Below, piece by piece: positions 1 to 7,867 of a stretch of 14,410 bases of DNA. Every line of letters begins with the position of its first letter. Position 1 is the stretch's first letter. Location of the stretch: the NCBI GenBank assembly GCA_030631975.1, contig DAOVKD010000004.1, positions 1 to 14,410 on the forward strand, given 5' to 3'. The position numbers and the translations under genes were made by a program. Below the pieces are notes generated by a model. That model worked only from the letters and a program-made list of their open reading frames with translations, did no database searches and was not told the origin of the DNA. Origin of the DNA: Candidatus Woesearchaeota archaeon (GTDB taxonomy: Archaea; Nanobdellota; Nanobdellia; Woesearchaeales; GW2011-AR4).

Positions 1-1
1 A

Positions 2-757
2 TATTCTCATCCCAATTTTGCTGAGGTTGAGGGACATAAAATGTTTTTAGATACAAAAGACACTTTTCACTTTTCTATGGGAAGAATTTTTGAACCCATT
101 GAAACTGAACTTGTAAAAAGAGAAGTTAAAAAAGGTGATATTGTTTTGGATATTGGGGCAAATATTGGGTATTATACCTTAATTTTTGCAAAACTTGTAG
201 GTGAAAACGGAAAAGTCTTTGCTTTTGAGCCAGATCCAGAAAATTTTGAACTGCTTAAAAAAAATGTAAAAATAAACAATTACAAAAATGTAGTATTAAT
301 TAAGAAAGCCGTATCTAACAAAAGAGCCAAAATAAAGCTATATTTAGCAGAAGACAACAAAGGTGGCCATAGAATTTATAATTCTTATGATGGTCGTAAA
401 TCTATCGAGATTGAAAGTATAAAGTTAGATGATTATTTTAAGGAATACAAAGGAAGAATTAATTTTATAAAAATGGATATAGAGGGCGCTGAATATGCAG
501 CACTTGAAGGAATGAATTCAATTCTAAAGAAAAATAAAAAAATCAAGCTTTTGGCAGAATTCTTACCAAGTGGGATTAAGGATTTTGGTATAGATCCAGA
601 AAGATATCTAAAATTGATTGTCAAGCACGGTTTTAAACTGTATAACATAAATGAGCATAAGAAAAATATAGAGAAAAGTAATATTACTCAATTATTAGAA
701 AAATCTACCTTAATAAAAAGGAATGATTATACAAGCCTGTTTTGTGTCAAAAAATAG
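2..757 (+). CDS. FkbM-family SAM-dependent methyltransferase (5' partial)
   Basis: Probable methyltransferase acting on a small metabolite or a sugar/lipid of the cell surface; the substrate cannot be told. The frame is open from the first base of the window. The 13 codons before the ATG at 41 (ending ...EVEGHK) read straight into MFLDTKD and look like the usual FkbM-domain entry, so ATG 41 is probably internal and the true start lies upstream. Numbered from that ATG, SAM motif I is VLDIGANIGYY (35-45), the acidic residue of motif II is E63 in AFEPDPENF, and the conserved FkbM block IKMDIEGAE is at 143-151. No membrane segment is seen. It converges on the flippase gene, with 30 bp between the stops. 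Its place beside glycan genes fits glycan or lipid modification (inference). The family call is firm, the substrate unknown. Confidence 0.88.
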   Translation, partial: YSHPNFAEVEGHKMFLDTKDTFHFSMGRIFEPIETELVKREVKKGDIVLDIGANIGYYTLIFAKLVGENGKVFAFEPDPENFELLKKNVKINNYKNVVLIKKAVSNKRAKIKLYLAEDNKGGHRIYNSYDGRKSIEIESIKLDDYFKEYKGRINFIKMDIEGAEYAALEGMNSILKKNKKIKLLAEFLPSGIKDFGIDPERYLKLIVKHGFKLYNINEHKKNIEKSNITQLLEKSTLIKRNDYTSLFCVKK

Positions 758-760
758 TCT

Positions 761-783
761 AGTTTTTAATAAGCCTTCTTATT
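761..783. terminator. Short hairpin and T-run between convergent genes
   Basis: A 6-bp perfect stem, AATAAG (768-773) and CTTATT (778-783), with a 4-nt loop lies between two convergent stop codons. A T5 run (763-767) precedes it on the plus strand. It could end transcription in both directions. The stem is short and AT-rich, so chance is possible. Confidence 0.3.
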
Positions 784-787
784 GAAA

Positions 788-2239
788 TCAGGATTTAAAC
801 TTGTTGCTTATACCTTTCATATAAGCAACTACATAACCTATGTCCTTTTTAGGAAATGCCCTAAGTATGAACATCAATGAAATATAAATGATCATAGCTA
901 GGAATATAGCAATAAAGAGATTAATAAAATTAAGATAATATACAGAAACACCCATTATTATTGAAGCAAAAACTGGTTTATATAACAGTTTAATCAAAGG
1001 TACTCTTTCAAGATAAACTGAAACTGCAGCATAACAAATTACAAAATAAATCATCTCTGATGCAACAGTAGCTATGCTTGCTCCAATAAAGCCGTATTTA
1101 GGTATTAAAATTAAGTTTAGTCCAACATTAGCCACAAGGGAAGCAATTGCGGCTTTCATTGTCAGCATTTCTTTGTTCATAGAATCAAGAACTATACCAA
1201 ATGCATACATCTGAAATTTTAATAAAACAGCCCATATAAGTATTTGTAGAGCAAAAATAGCAGGTGCATATTCATTACCGTAAAGCAAATGAATTATTTT
1301 ATTCGCTAAAACTACTGTTCCTACACATAAAGGTATAGTAAAATAAAAAAAATAAGAAATGAGTTTCTCATAAACTATTTTAAGCTTACTAATATCCTTA
1401 AGATATGATACAGACGCATATGAATACACTGCAGACATTATAGAGATAGGTATAAACTCAAAAACATATGGCAGAGTGATGGCTGCGCTGTACCATCCTA
1501 TCACTGCATCAGGATTAGAAACCATTTTAGACAGCATGGTAATATCAATCTTATCATAAAGAGTCATCATAAGAGCAGCTACACCAAAAGGTATTGAGGC
1601 TTTAATTATGCCTTTTGAAAATTTATAGTCCCACTCCAGACAAAACTTGTGAATTTTTGTATGGTAATAAAATAACATCATTAAAAATCCTAAAATTTCT
1701 GCAATAAGATAGGCAAATAACAGTTCCTTTACACCAAGCCCTAAAATGACTACGCCTATTGCTAATAGAAATTTTAACAGGCTTTGACCAATCATTGGTA
1801 ATGCACTATATTGAAGTACCTCAAAGCCTCTGAATGCAGAGTTTAATGGTTCTCCAAGTGATTGGAATATGAATATAAAAGCTGCGATATAAACTAAAAA
1901 GATTGTTTCACTTGGGTATGATAGAATATTAGCAGCAGCACCTACTACAAGAATCATTACTATCGATAAGAATACCTTAAGGATTATAACATTTGAGACA
2001 TACTTATTTACTTTATCTTTGTTCCTGGCAATCTCACGATTAATTAAAATTTTTGCGCCAAAATCAGTTAAAATACTAAAAAGAACTACAAAACCCAATG
2101 CAAAAGAAAGCTTTCCAAAATTTGCAGCTCCGAGATATCTCGCAACAATTAAAGTTAAAACTAAAGTAAAAAGCTTTTTAACTATATTTCCCGTGAACAT
2201 ATAAATTGTGTTCTTTGCTATTCTCTTTATTGCTCCCAT
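788..2239 (-). CDS. Wzx/MATE-like oligosaccharide flippase
   Basis: A 483-residue polytopic membrane protein of the polysaccharide-biosynthesis (Wzx, MVF/MATE-like) superfamily. Such proteins flip lipid-linked oligosaccharides across the membrane. The N-terminal stretch is typical of the family: NTIYMFTGNIVKK, then VARYLGAANFGKLSFA, then a polar loop with DFGAKILINREIARNKDK. Hydrophobic segments fill the rest, about 12-14 in all, with a C-terminal half of the Polysacc_synt_C type. Its ATG lies inside the last codons of the upstream GT-C-like gene (13-nt overlap), so the two are probably translationally coupled. The partner glycan is unknown. Beside a GT-C-like enzyme and an ABC exporter, it fits an archaeal N-glycan, lipid-linked sugar or surface-polysaccharide pathway (inference). 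Confidence 0.88.
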   Translation of the reverse strand: MGAIKRIAKNTIYMFTGNIVKKLFTLVLTLIVARYLGAANFGKLSFALGFVVLFSILTDFGAKILINREIARNKDKVNKYVSNVIILKVFLSIVMILVVGAAANILSYPSETIFLVYIAAFIFIFQSLGEPLNSAFRGFEVLQYSALPMIGQSLLKFLLAIGVVILGLGVKELLFAYLIAEILGFLMMLFYYHTKIHKFCLEWDYKFSKGIIKASIPFGVAALMMTLYDKIDITMLSKMVSNPDAVIGWYSAAITLPYVFEFIPISIMSAVYSYASVSYLKDISKLKIVYEKLISYFFYFTIPLCVGTVVLANKIIHLLYGNEYAPAIFALQILIWAVLLKFQMYAFGIVLDSMNKEMLTMKAAIASLVANVGLNLILIPKYGFIGASIATVASEMIYFVICYAAVSVYLERVPLIKLLYKPVFASIIMGVSVYYLNFINLFIAIFLAMIIYISLMFILRAFPKKDIGYVVAYMKGISNKFKS

Positions 2240-3813
2240 TTTACCTGATAAACTACAACTTTACTATTTTCAAAAACCTTTTTCATATCCTTTGGTTCAA
2301 AAACACCCAGTTTTTGCTCTTCAATTCCGTAATAAACATAGTCAATTTCATATTGTTTAATCAAATCTTTATTAAAACTAACATCATTACTGCTAAAAAA
2401 CTGTTTAACATCAGATTTCTTTTTTTCAAGATTGATTGTTTGTGCCCAATGGGCTAAAAATGCCCTGTTTCCAGTCATTCTTGGGATATAATTTCCAATT
2501 CCATAGCCTGATATTATTGTCTTATCACTATTTGTATTATCTTTTAGCCAATTTAATGCTTCTATTTCATCTTTATCCAAGTAGTAAGGAATACTATAAT
2601 CACCTACTTCTATATTCGGGTTGATATTGGCATTTATTTTGTAAAGCCAATGGAATGAAGTAGGAGTTATTAATAAAATCATTAATAATATTGCTACTGG
2701 CTTAATAGATTTTGTAAATTTTTTTTGAATTAATGGTAAAAATACCCTTAAGAATCCTAATGAACCCAAAATCATTATAGGTATATTTAATCCTTCAATA
2801 AATCTCCTTTGTATGTTTAATGGAGAATAAAGCAAAAACATACTGGAAAACATCCATACAAACAAAATTACTTCCAAATCTTCAAACTTAATTTTATTAA
2901 TTAGTTTATGCTTAAGATAATAAATAGCAAATGAAAAAGGGATGAAATATCCAAATAAAACATGCAATAATTTTGGGGTTTCCAAAACGTTTTGTGCATC
3001 CCATTCTTTAAACAAAGGATTTACTGCAAAAATATAGTAGGTATAAATGAAAGGAATAATTGCAATAGCAGCATAAATCAAGTTATATTTTAAAATCGTA
3101 TGAATATTATCTTTCTTGTTAACTAATCTCCAAATCATATACACACCAAATGCAGGAATTAATGAAATTACATCAAAAAGGTGAGTAAATCCTAAGATAA
3201 GTGTTAAAATTGACAGTGTTATTAAGTAAGAAATTTTCTTTTCTTCCCAGAACTTGTAGTATAGAATAACAATTGCAATCATCAGGCAAACAGAGATTGC
3301 AAAATGAACAGGAGCAAGATTTAATCCAATTGAATTGCTTGCGCTTAGCCAGTAATCAACTGAGCCATATAATTTAACTCCTAAATTATTCAATAAAAGA
3401 AAAACATAACCTATTCCAGAGCCAAATAAGACAAAAATTGCGCTTATGTTCAATTCTTTCTTATCCACAATAAGCTCCAGTAATTTATAGACAAGAATTG
3501 CAAATATAATTATGAAAATAAATTTAAATAGGTAGTATACAAAAACTTCCGGCAGTATTAATGTAAGCCAGCCCATTGGAAGAAAAACCGGCTGAAAAAA
3601 GATAAAAGGCACTTTTTCAGCAGTAAACTTGTTTGTAAATGCCAAATTGCCTTCTTTTGCCTGTTGCATATATGAGAAGTAATTATTTGTATCAACAACA
3701 CTATAAGGTATACCCATGAATTTCTTATTATCCACATTGTAGTTTAGAAAAGGGATTAGTTGTGAAACTATTAAAATTGATACAAACAATAATATTATAA
3801 TGGTTTTTTTCAT
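2227..3813 (-). CDS. GT-C-like multi-membrane protein, possible glycosyltransferase
   Basis: A 528-residue membrane protein I recognise as a type rather than a named gene. An N-terminal membrane helix (about 4-21) is followed by an outward loop with the acidic motif VVDTNNYFSYMQQAKEGN (D41), the position where GT-C enzymes keep a catalytic or metal-binding acidic residue. About ten more hydrophobic segments follow to about residue 390. A soluble C-terminal part (about 395-528) carries ALNWLKDNT, GYGIGNYIPRMTGNRAFLAHWAQT and YVYYGIEE. That layout is familiar from uncharacterised GT39/PMT-like proteins that use polyprenyl-phosphate sugars. It starts 18 bp after the permease stop and overlaps the flippase by 13 nt. 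No Shine-Dalgarno is visible before its ATG, so it probably depends on the upstream message. The GT-C assignment rests on topology and the D41 loop, not on a diagnostic motif. Confidence 0.6.
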   Translation of the reverse strand: MKKTIIILLFVSILIVSQLIPFLNYNVDNKKFMGIPYSVVDTNNYFSYMQQAKEGNLAFTNKFTAEKVPFIFFQPVFLPMGWLTLILPEVFVYYLFKFIFIIIFAILVYKLLELIVDKKELNISAIFVLFGSGIGYVFLLLNNLGVKLYGSVDYWLSASNSIGLNLAPVHFAISVCLMIAIVILYYKFWEEKKISYLITLSILTLILGFTHLFDVISLIPAFGVYMIWRLVNKKDNIHTILKYNLIYAAIAIIPFIYTYYIFAVNPLFKEWDAQNVLETPKLLHVLFGYFIPFSFAIYYLKHKLINKIKFEDLEVILFVWMFSSMFLLYSPLNIQRRFIEGLNIPIMILGSLGFLRVFLPLIQKKFTKSIKPVAILLMILLITPTSFHWLYKINANINPNIEVGDYSIPYYLDKDEIEALNWLKDNTNSDKTIISGYGIGNYIPRMTGNRAFLAHWAQTINLEKKKSDVKQFFSSNDVSFNKDLIKQYEIDYVYYGIEEQKLGVFEPKDMKKVFENSKVVVYQVKWEQ

Positions 3814-3831
3814 CTTAAAAATTTTATAAAT

Positions 3832-5520
3832 TTAACTGGACGCACTTTTCCTCAAACCATCCCCTTTCCCATAACAAATTACCGCATACAACGCTATAAG
3901 TAAAAAAGTGAATAAAACTAAGACAAATATCTCTCCTTTAAGGGCTAATAGGCTTTGGTCGAATAAAATTGATTTTCTTAATAATGATACTGAGATTATA
4001 AATGGGTTGTACTGGACTATATTTGAAAAGATTTCAGGGGTATTCTCAATTGGCATTAAGATATTGGACAAAAACAATAACATGCTGGATGTGGATGCTG
4101 CTGCTAAGATGGACATTTGCTCTGTTTTGAATAAATGCCCTATCCCCATACCTAAAACTATGAAAAAAGTTGCAATCAACAGGCTTACAATTAAGATAGT
4201 AAAGAAATTACCTATTATCTGTGAAAAAAAGAAGAACATGGCTATATTAAGCATAAGGAAGATATGGATTCCAATTAATGATAAATTTGTCAGGTAAGAG
4301 GAAAAAAAGAATGATACCTTGCTTGTTGGGGATATAGTATTTCTAAAAAAAGCCTGGCTGTTAAGTTCTGTAACAACAACAATTGCAGACAATAGAATAG
4401 CTGCTAATAAAATGGATATGGCCATTAATGTGGGGAATATATAGTTCAGGTTCGAGTTATATGATGTTATAGGCTTGATGCCTGCAACTACAGGAGCTGC
4501 AATATCTCCTGCACTTAATTTATCACTATCCTCAAGCTCTTTTTCCAGGTTACTGATTGAAAAAACAAGCCTCTTTAGAAGCTTATAATTTAAATCACTT
4601 AAGCCATCTATATCAGCAAGATTAGATTCGCTGATTAATAGAATATTATTAATTTCTTCAACACTCAAACTCAGATTCTCAAGTGTTCTGTTTATTGAGC
4701 CTGAATAATCAGGATCATAAAGTCCGTCAATATAATTTTGTTTTTCTCTAAGAAACGATCTTTGTTGTTTAATATCAGATAAATACTCTTCTTTTTCATC
4801 ATCATCAAAATCTCCATCCCGAACCAGATTTTCAGCATACCTGAGATTTTTTTCGGATTTTTCCATTGCAAGATCCATAGCTACCTTTACAGATGCTGTC
4901 TTTGATGCTAACTTATGGACATCAGACGAATTTAATATTCCGGATTTATTCAAAATAAGATCCAAAGTTTTAGAATTTATATCTTCTATGCTCGCTTCAT
5001 TTTCCTTTACTAAAACAAGAATAAGAGCATCTTTTGATATTTCATCTCTTGCAATAAGCAATTTTGAGAGTATGTTTCCAGTTAATTCTTTTGTGATTTC
5101 TGTGGACCTTTCATCTATCCTGGAAAAAAGCTTCTCCCTTACAATCCAAGCAAGATTAAGTTTTGAATAATCGATGTATATCAAAATCTCTTTGTTTTCA
5201 GCGTTTAACTCAAGATTAGGTGGAAATATAATGCATGTATGCGATATCCCCATTTTAACATTATCTATACATTCCAATTTAGAGTCAGTCTTTATTGTCC
5301 TAAATTCGTCAGTATTAAGCTTTAAGATAAATGAGTTAGTGAACTGGTTATAGGTTTCTGAATAGACTCCTATGTTCATTTTATATGTATTAAGATTATC
5401 AAAAGCAATCCCTGCCAGAAAAATTGTTAGTAAAGGGCCTAGTATAACTATCAAAGCCAGCCATTTTGATGTTATCAGCATCAAAAAATTCTTCTTGATC
5501 ATTAAACCAATCTTGCTCAT
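3832..5520 (-). CDS. ABC-2 type transporter permease with large external domain
   Basis: The 562-residue membrane partner of the ATPase upstream. One N-terminal membrane helix (about 18-40) is followed by a long non-membrane region (about 41-358). Five helices follow, at about 360-385, 407-432, 435-462, 468-490 and 530-550. This 1 + 5 layout is that of ABC-2/NatB-like exporters. The middle of the external region (about 210-335) is charged and heptad-like, and probably forms a coiled coil; this makes it larger than simple 250-residue ABC-2 permeases. The start codon overlaps the ATPase stop as ATGA, so the two are coupled. The substrate is unknown. The flippase and GT-C-like gene downstream suggest export of a surface compound, but drug, ion or peptide efflux is equally possible. 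Confidence 0.85.
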   Translation of the reverse strand: MSKIGLMIKKNFLMLITSKWLALIVILGPLLTIFLAGIAFDNLNTYKMNIGVYSETYNQFTNSFILKLNTDEFRTIKTDSKLECIDNVKMGISHTCIIFPPNLELNAENKEILIYIDYSKLNLAWIVREKLFSRIDERSTEITKELTGNILSKLLIARDEISKDALILVLVKENEASIEDINSKTLDLILNKSGILNSSDVHKLASKTASVKVAMDLAMEKSEKNLRYAENLVRDGDFDDDEKEEYLSDIKQQRSFLREKQNYIDGLYDPDYSGSINRTLENLSLSVEEINNILLISESNLADIDGLSDLNYKLLKRLVFSISNLEKELEDSDKLSAGDIAAPVVAGIKPITSYNSNLNYIFPTLMAISILLAAILLSAIVVVTELNSQAFFRNTISPTSKVSFFFSSYLTNLSLIGIHIFLMLNIAMFFFFSQIIGNFFTILIVSLLIATFFIVLGMGIGHLFKTEQMSILAAASTSSMLLFLSNILMPIENTPEIFSNIVQYNPFIISVSLLRKSILFDQSLLALKGEIFVLVLFTFLLIALYAVICYGKGDGLRKSASS

Positions 5521-6473
5521 TTTTCCACAAACACCTTAAAGAGTACATCTAAAGAAGGATTTCTTATCTCTACATTCGAAATATTTTTCTCGCGCCTTGC
5601 TATATTTGAAAGCGCATCACTTACAGCTTTCTTATTCCCCCTGGAATGCAGCAATATGCCTCCATTTTTTCTGGACACATGCTTAATTTCCAGGAAAGGC
5701 TTGCTCATGATTTTTTTCAGCACAATATCGTGCTTACCATCCTTAGTTGAAATGTAAATTTCTTTAATCTTTGAATAAAGGCTCCTAAACTCTTTAGGAG
5801 TGCCGATAAATTCCGCGCATTTATCACGCAAAAAAACAATTCTGTCGCAAGTATGCTCTATTTCAGATAGAAAATGGGAAGCTACAATGATGGTTGTCCC
5901 ATTCTTGTTGATTTCTTCCATGAGGCTCCACATGCGCTCTCTTAACACTGGATCCATATCAGAAGTTGGCTCATCAAGTATCAGAATTTTTGGATTATGG
6001 GCAATTGCGCATGCTATGTCCAGCCTCTTTTTCATGCCACCTGATAAATTTTTTGCACATACTTTACTATGATCTTCCAGCTGCACTAATTTTAAAACTT
6101 TCTTTATATTTTGTTCTTTTATTTCTTTTGGCACATCGTACAGGCTTGCAAAATATTCAAGATTTTCCATGACAGTAAGCTCAGGATAGAATGATGGGTT
6201 CTGGGCAGAAAAGCCAAATAATCTTTTGAAATTGTTAAGATTATCTTGAACTGAAACAAACTTTTTAGCTTGTGATTTGTACTTAACTGTGCCATTTAAT
6301 AATGGATAATATCCTATAATAGAATTAAGCAATGTTGTTTTACCCACGCCAGAAATACCCACAACACCCAGTACTTCACCTTTCTTTACATTGAGGTCTA
6401 TGTTTTCTAAAATTATTTTTTTCCCCAGCCTTACGGATAAATTGCTTACTCTAAGTATATTTTTAATTCCCAT
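5517..6473 (-). CDS. ABC transporter ATP-binding protein
   Basis: A 318-residue ATPase that should power the permease encoded next to it. All ABC motifs are intact: Walker A GISGVGKTT (39-47), Q-loop Q91, signature LSGGM (143-147), Walker B ILILDE (163-168), D-loop SDMD (171-174) and switch histidine H200. A C-terminal extension (about 225-318) of the kind seen in NatA/CcmA-type export ATPases follows. The stop overlaps the permease start (ATGA). The ATG lies about 25 nt after a TATA-like TTTATAAA on the minus strand (6497-6504), so the mRNA is probably leaderless. The box is flanked by inverted arms that may be an operator. It is the first gene of the four-gene unit. Confidence 0.95.
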   Translation of the reverse strand: MGIKNILRVSNLSVRLGKKIILENIDLNVKKGEVLGVVGISGVGKTTLLNSIIGYYPLLNGTVKYKSQAKKFVSVQDNLNNFKRLFGFSAQNPSFYPELTVMENLEYFASLYDVPKEIKEQNIKKVLKLVQLEDHSKVCAKNLSGGMKKRLDIACAIAHNPKILILDEPTSDMDPVLRERMWSLMEEINKNGTTIIVASHFLSEIEHTCDRIVFLRDKCAEFIGTPKEFRSLYSKIKEIYISTKDGKHDIVLKKIMSKPFLEIKHVSRKNGGILLHSRGNKKAVSDALSNIARREKNISNVEIRNPSLDVLFKVFVEK

Positions 6474-6476
6474 ACT

Positions 6477-6522
6477 GTAGTAACAAATATTCTGAGTTTA
6501 TAAATCTTTCGTTTGTTACTAC
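6477..6522. promoter_or_regulatory. Inverted repeat flanking the minus-strand TATA box
   Basis: GTAGTAACAAA (6477-6487) and TTTGTTACTAC (6512-6522) are perfect 11-bp inverted arms 24 bp apart. Between them lies the palindromic TATA-like TTTATAAA (6497-6504). The left arm ends just before the ATPase start codon (ATG at 6473-6471), over the expected transcription start. A dimeric regulator bound here would cover the TATA box or the start site, which suggests repression of the transporter unit (inference). Confidence 0.5.
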
Positions 6523-6579
6523 TACAAAACAAGTAAATTAAAAGTTCTTTTAAGAAATAACCGCATTTTTGCAAAAAGT

Positions 6580-6591
6580 ATAAATAACAAA
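6580..6591 (+). promoter_or_regulatory. TATA box for the CPBP protease gene, with a third TAACAAA half-site
   Basis: TATAAATA (6580-6587) lies with its centre about 26 nt before the ATG at 6609, the spacing expected for a leaderless archaeal gene. No Shine-Dalgarno precedes that ATG. The sequence TAACAAA (6585-6591), identical to the core of the arms at 6481-6487 and 6512-6518, overlaps its downstream edge. The same regulator might act on both divergent units (inference). Confidence 0.5.
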
Positions 6592-6608
6592 CTTAATTAA
6601 TTGAATAT

Positions 6609-7187
6609 ATGTATTACTACATTATCCCTTTTTTGGTGTATATTTTTACCATATCCTTTACGAGCAATAATTATCTTCTGGTAGCAAGAGTCGTTATTCT
6701 ATCAATGTTGATTATTGCCTTTAAAAGATATTACAAATTTAAATTAAAGCTGGAGGCACTGCCTGTAATAATAGGAATTGCCATTTTCTTATTCTGGATT
6801 TTACTGGAGGATTATTATCCGCATGTAGGAACATCTGGGTATATTCCAGCTGACAATGTTATGCTTATTTTCAGGCTCCTTGCATTTGTGGCCATAGCGC
6901 CTGTTATTGAGGAATTCTTCGTCAGAAACTTCCTGGCAAGGATTTTAATAAAAACCAACTGGAAATCAGTTAAATTAGGAGCTTTTACTGCTGCCTCATT
7001 TATTATTACTGCAGCTTTCTTTGGTTTTTCCCATAACAGATGGCTTCCGGGGCTTATAGCAGGCATTTTATTGAATTACCTCATTTATAAAAAAAGAACT
7101 ATGGGATCTGTTATTATAGCTCACGCAACTGCAAATGTTCTTCTTGCATTCTATATTATTTATACGCAATCATGGTTTTTTTGGTGA
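6609..7187 (+). CDS. CPBP/CAAX-type intramembrane protease, PEP-CTERM-associated-like
   Basis: A 192-residue polytopic membrane protein of the CPBP (CAAX protease, Abi) family, glutamate-dependent intramembrane endopeptidases. All three motifs are present: EEFFVR (101-106), FxxxH (F138 to H142) and HxxxN (H172 to N176). The wider text resembles the 'CAAX prenyl protease-related' subgroup that accompanies exosortase/PEP-CTERM systems in bacteria (pepcterm_CAAX, from memory): FRLLAFVAIAPVIEE, FFGFSHNRWLPGLIAGILLNYLIY and the aromatic C-terminus SWFFW. The next two genes encode proteins with IPEF-type C-terminal sorting tails, so a role in processing those tails or the sorting machinery is a natural guess. 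Other CPBP members handle prenylated proteins, bacteriocin immunity or signalling. It is probably transcribed from its own leaderless promoter. Confidence 0.85.
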   Translation: MYYYIIPFLVYIFTISFTSNNYLLVARVVILSMLIIAFKRYYKFKLKLEALPVIIGIAIFLFWILLEDYYPHVGTSGYIPADNVMLIFRLLAFVAIAPVIEEFFVRNFLARILIKTNWKSVKLGAFTAASFIITAAFFGFSHNRWLPGLIAGILLNYLIYKKRTMGSVIIAHATANVLLAFYIIYTQSWFFW

Positions 7188-7324
7188 ATTCTTAGTTTCT
7201 TGATTATATAGTGATAAATGAGTAATACTATTATAAAGTAAATAAAATAGAAATATTTAAATACTCATAATGATTTCTCTATCACTATTAAATGATAAAA
7301 AACCATTAATGGGGGAAATATAAA
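7188..7324 (+). promoter_or_regulatory. Promoter and short leader of the first IPEF-CTERM gene
   Basis: A strong TATA box, AAATATTTAAATA (7251-7263), should start transcription near 7285-7290, leaving a leader of about 40 nt. GGGGG (7311-7315) is a Shine-Dalgarno-like run nine bases before ATG 7325. CCATTAATGG (7303-7312) is a perfect palindrome overlapping that run. ATAGTGATA (7208-7216) and TATCACTAT (7280-7288) are perfect 9-bp inverted arms on either side of the TATA box. Confidence 0.55.
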
Positions 7325-7816
7325 ATGAAAAAAATATTGATAAGTTTGGTGGCAATTTTATTGGCACTAACAGGAGTTGTATCAGCTACAACTACGACAC
7401 TAATACCTAGTGATATAACTATGGATGTAAACGATGCAAAGACAGTTGAGTTTTGCATATATACCGATGCAGGAATGACACAACCAATGGATGTGAATGT
7501 TAATATCACTAACATTTGTAGGGATGTAGATGGTAGTTATGGATGCAGTGGTCCAGATATTATGGATCCAGTAGGATTCAGCGTAGTCCCAGTTGATGTA
7601 AATACAGGAGCAGATGGTTGCGACGATATTGATTTGACAACCACAGCTGCAGAGACAGGATTGTATTATTACACTGTAAATGGTGTTACAGTAGCAGGAG
7701 CAACAATTGGTTCTGAGACAGGTACTGTGTTAATACCAGAGTTCACCACACTAGGTGCAGGATTAGTACTTTTTGGTGCAGGACTTTACATGTACAGAAA
7801 AAGAAGTAGAAAATAA
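7325..7816 (+). CDS. Secreted protein with IPEF C-terminal sorting tail
   Basis: A 163-residue exported protein of unknown function. A signal peptide (1-21; MKKILISL..., probable cleavage after VVSA) is followed by a small Thr/Asp-rich, probably beta-rich domain with four cysteines (44, 65, 74, 99), enough for two disulfides, and one N-glycosylation sequon N60-I-T. The C-terminus has the tripartite form of an exosortase/archaeosortase substrate: IPEF (137-140), a Gly-rich hydrophobic helix (about 141-157) and a basic end RKRSRK (158-163). The tail resembles archaeal PEF-CTERM signals. It has its own TATA box and Shine-Dalgarno-like GGGGG, unlike the gene upstream, so it may be strongly expressed. 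With no archaeosortase in the window, the enzyme that processes it is unknown; the CPBP protease just upstream is a candidate partner. Confidence 0.85.
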   Translation: MKKILISLVAILLALTGVVSATTTTLIPSDITMDVNDAKTVEFCIYTDAGMTQPMDVNVNITNICRDVDGSYGCSGPDIMDPVGFSVVPVDVNTGADGCDDIDLTTTAAETGLYYYTVNGVTVAGATIGSETGTVLIPEFTTLGAGLVLFGAGLYMYRKRSRK

Positions 7817-7845
7817 GCTTCTTTTTTTATTTTATTTTTTTTTAA
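7798..7845 (+). terminator. Hairpin plus T-rich terminator overlapping the stop codon
   Basis: AAAAAGAAG (7798-7806) pairs perfectly with CTTCTTTTT (7818-7826) around an 11-nt loop. The left arm is the coding sequence for the basic tail and the stop lies in the loop. T-runs continue to about 7843. Archaeal terminators are typically oligo-T, so the T-runs alone may suffice. It separates the two IPEF-CTERM genes. Confidence 0.6.
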
Positions 7846-7849
7846 AATA
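7841..7849 (+). promoter_or_regulatory. Possible TATA box for the second IPEF-CTERM gene
   Basis: TTTAAAATA lies about 23-27 nt before ATG 7868, the spacing of a leaderless archaeal gene. No convincing Shine-Dalgarno stands before that ATG. Since a terminator-like element precedes it, a separate promoter is plausible. The box abuts the T-run and may simply be AT-rich chance. Confidence 0.35.
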
Positions 7850-7867
7850 AGGTAGAGTGTACCTAAA

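Noticed and set aside
2206..2624. Plus-strand ORFs at 2206-2457 and 2436-2624
   Set aside because: Shadows opposite the C-terminal part of the GT-C-like gene, without coding features.
3908..4297. 129-codon plus-strand ORF
   Set aside because: It lies wholly opposite the ABC permease membrane domain; its text is a reverse-strand shadow with no motif or start signal.
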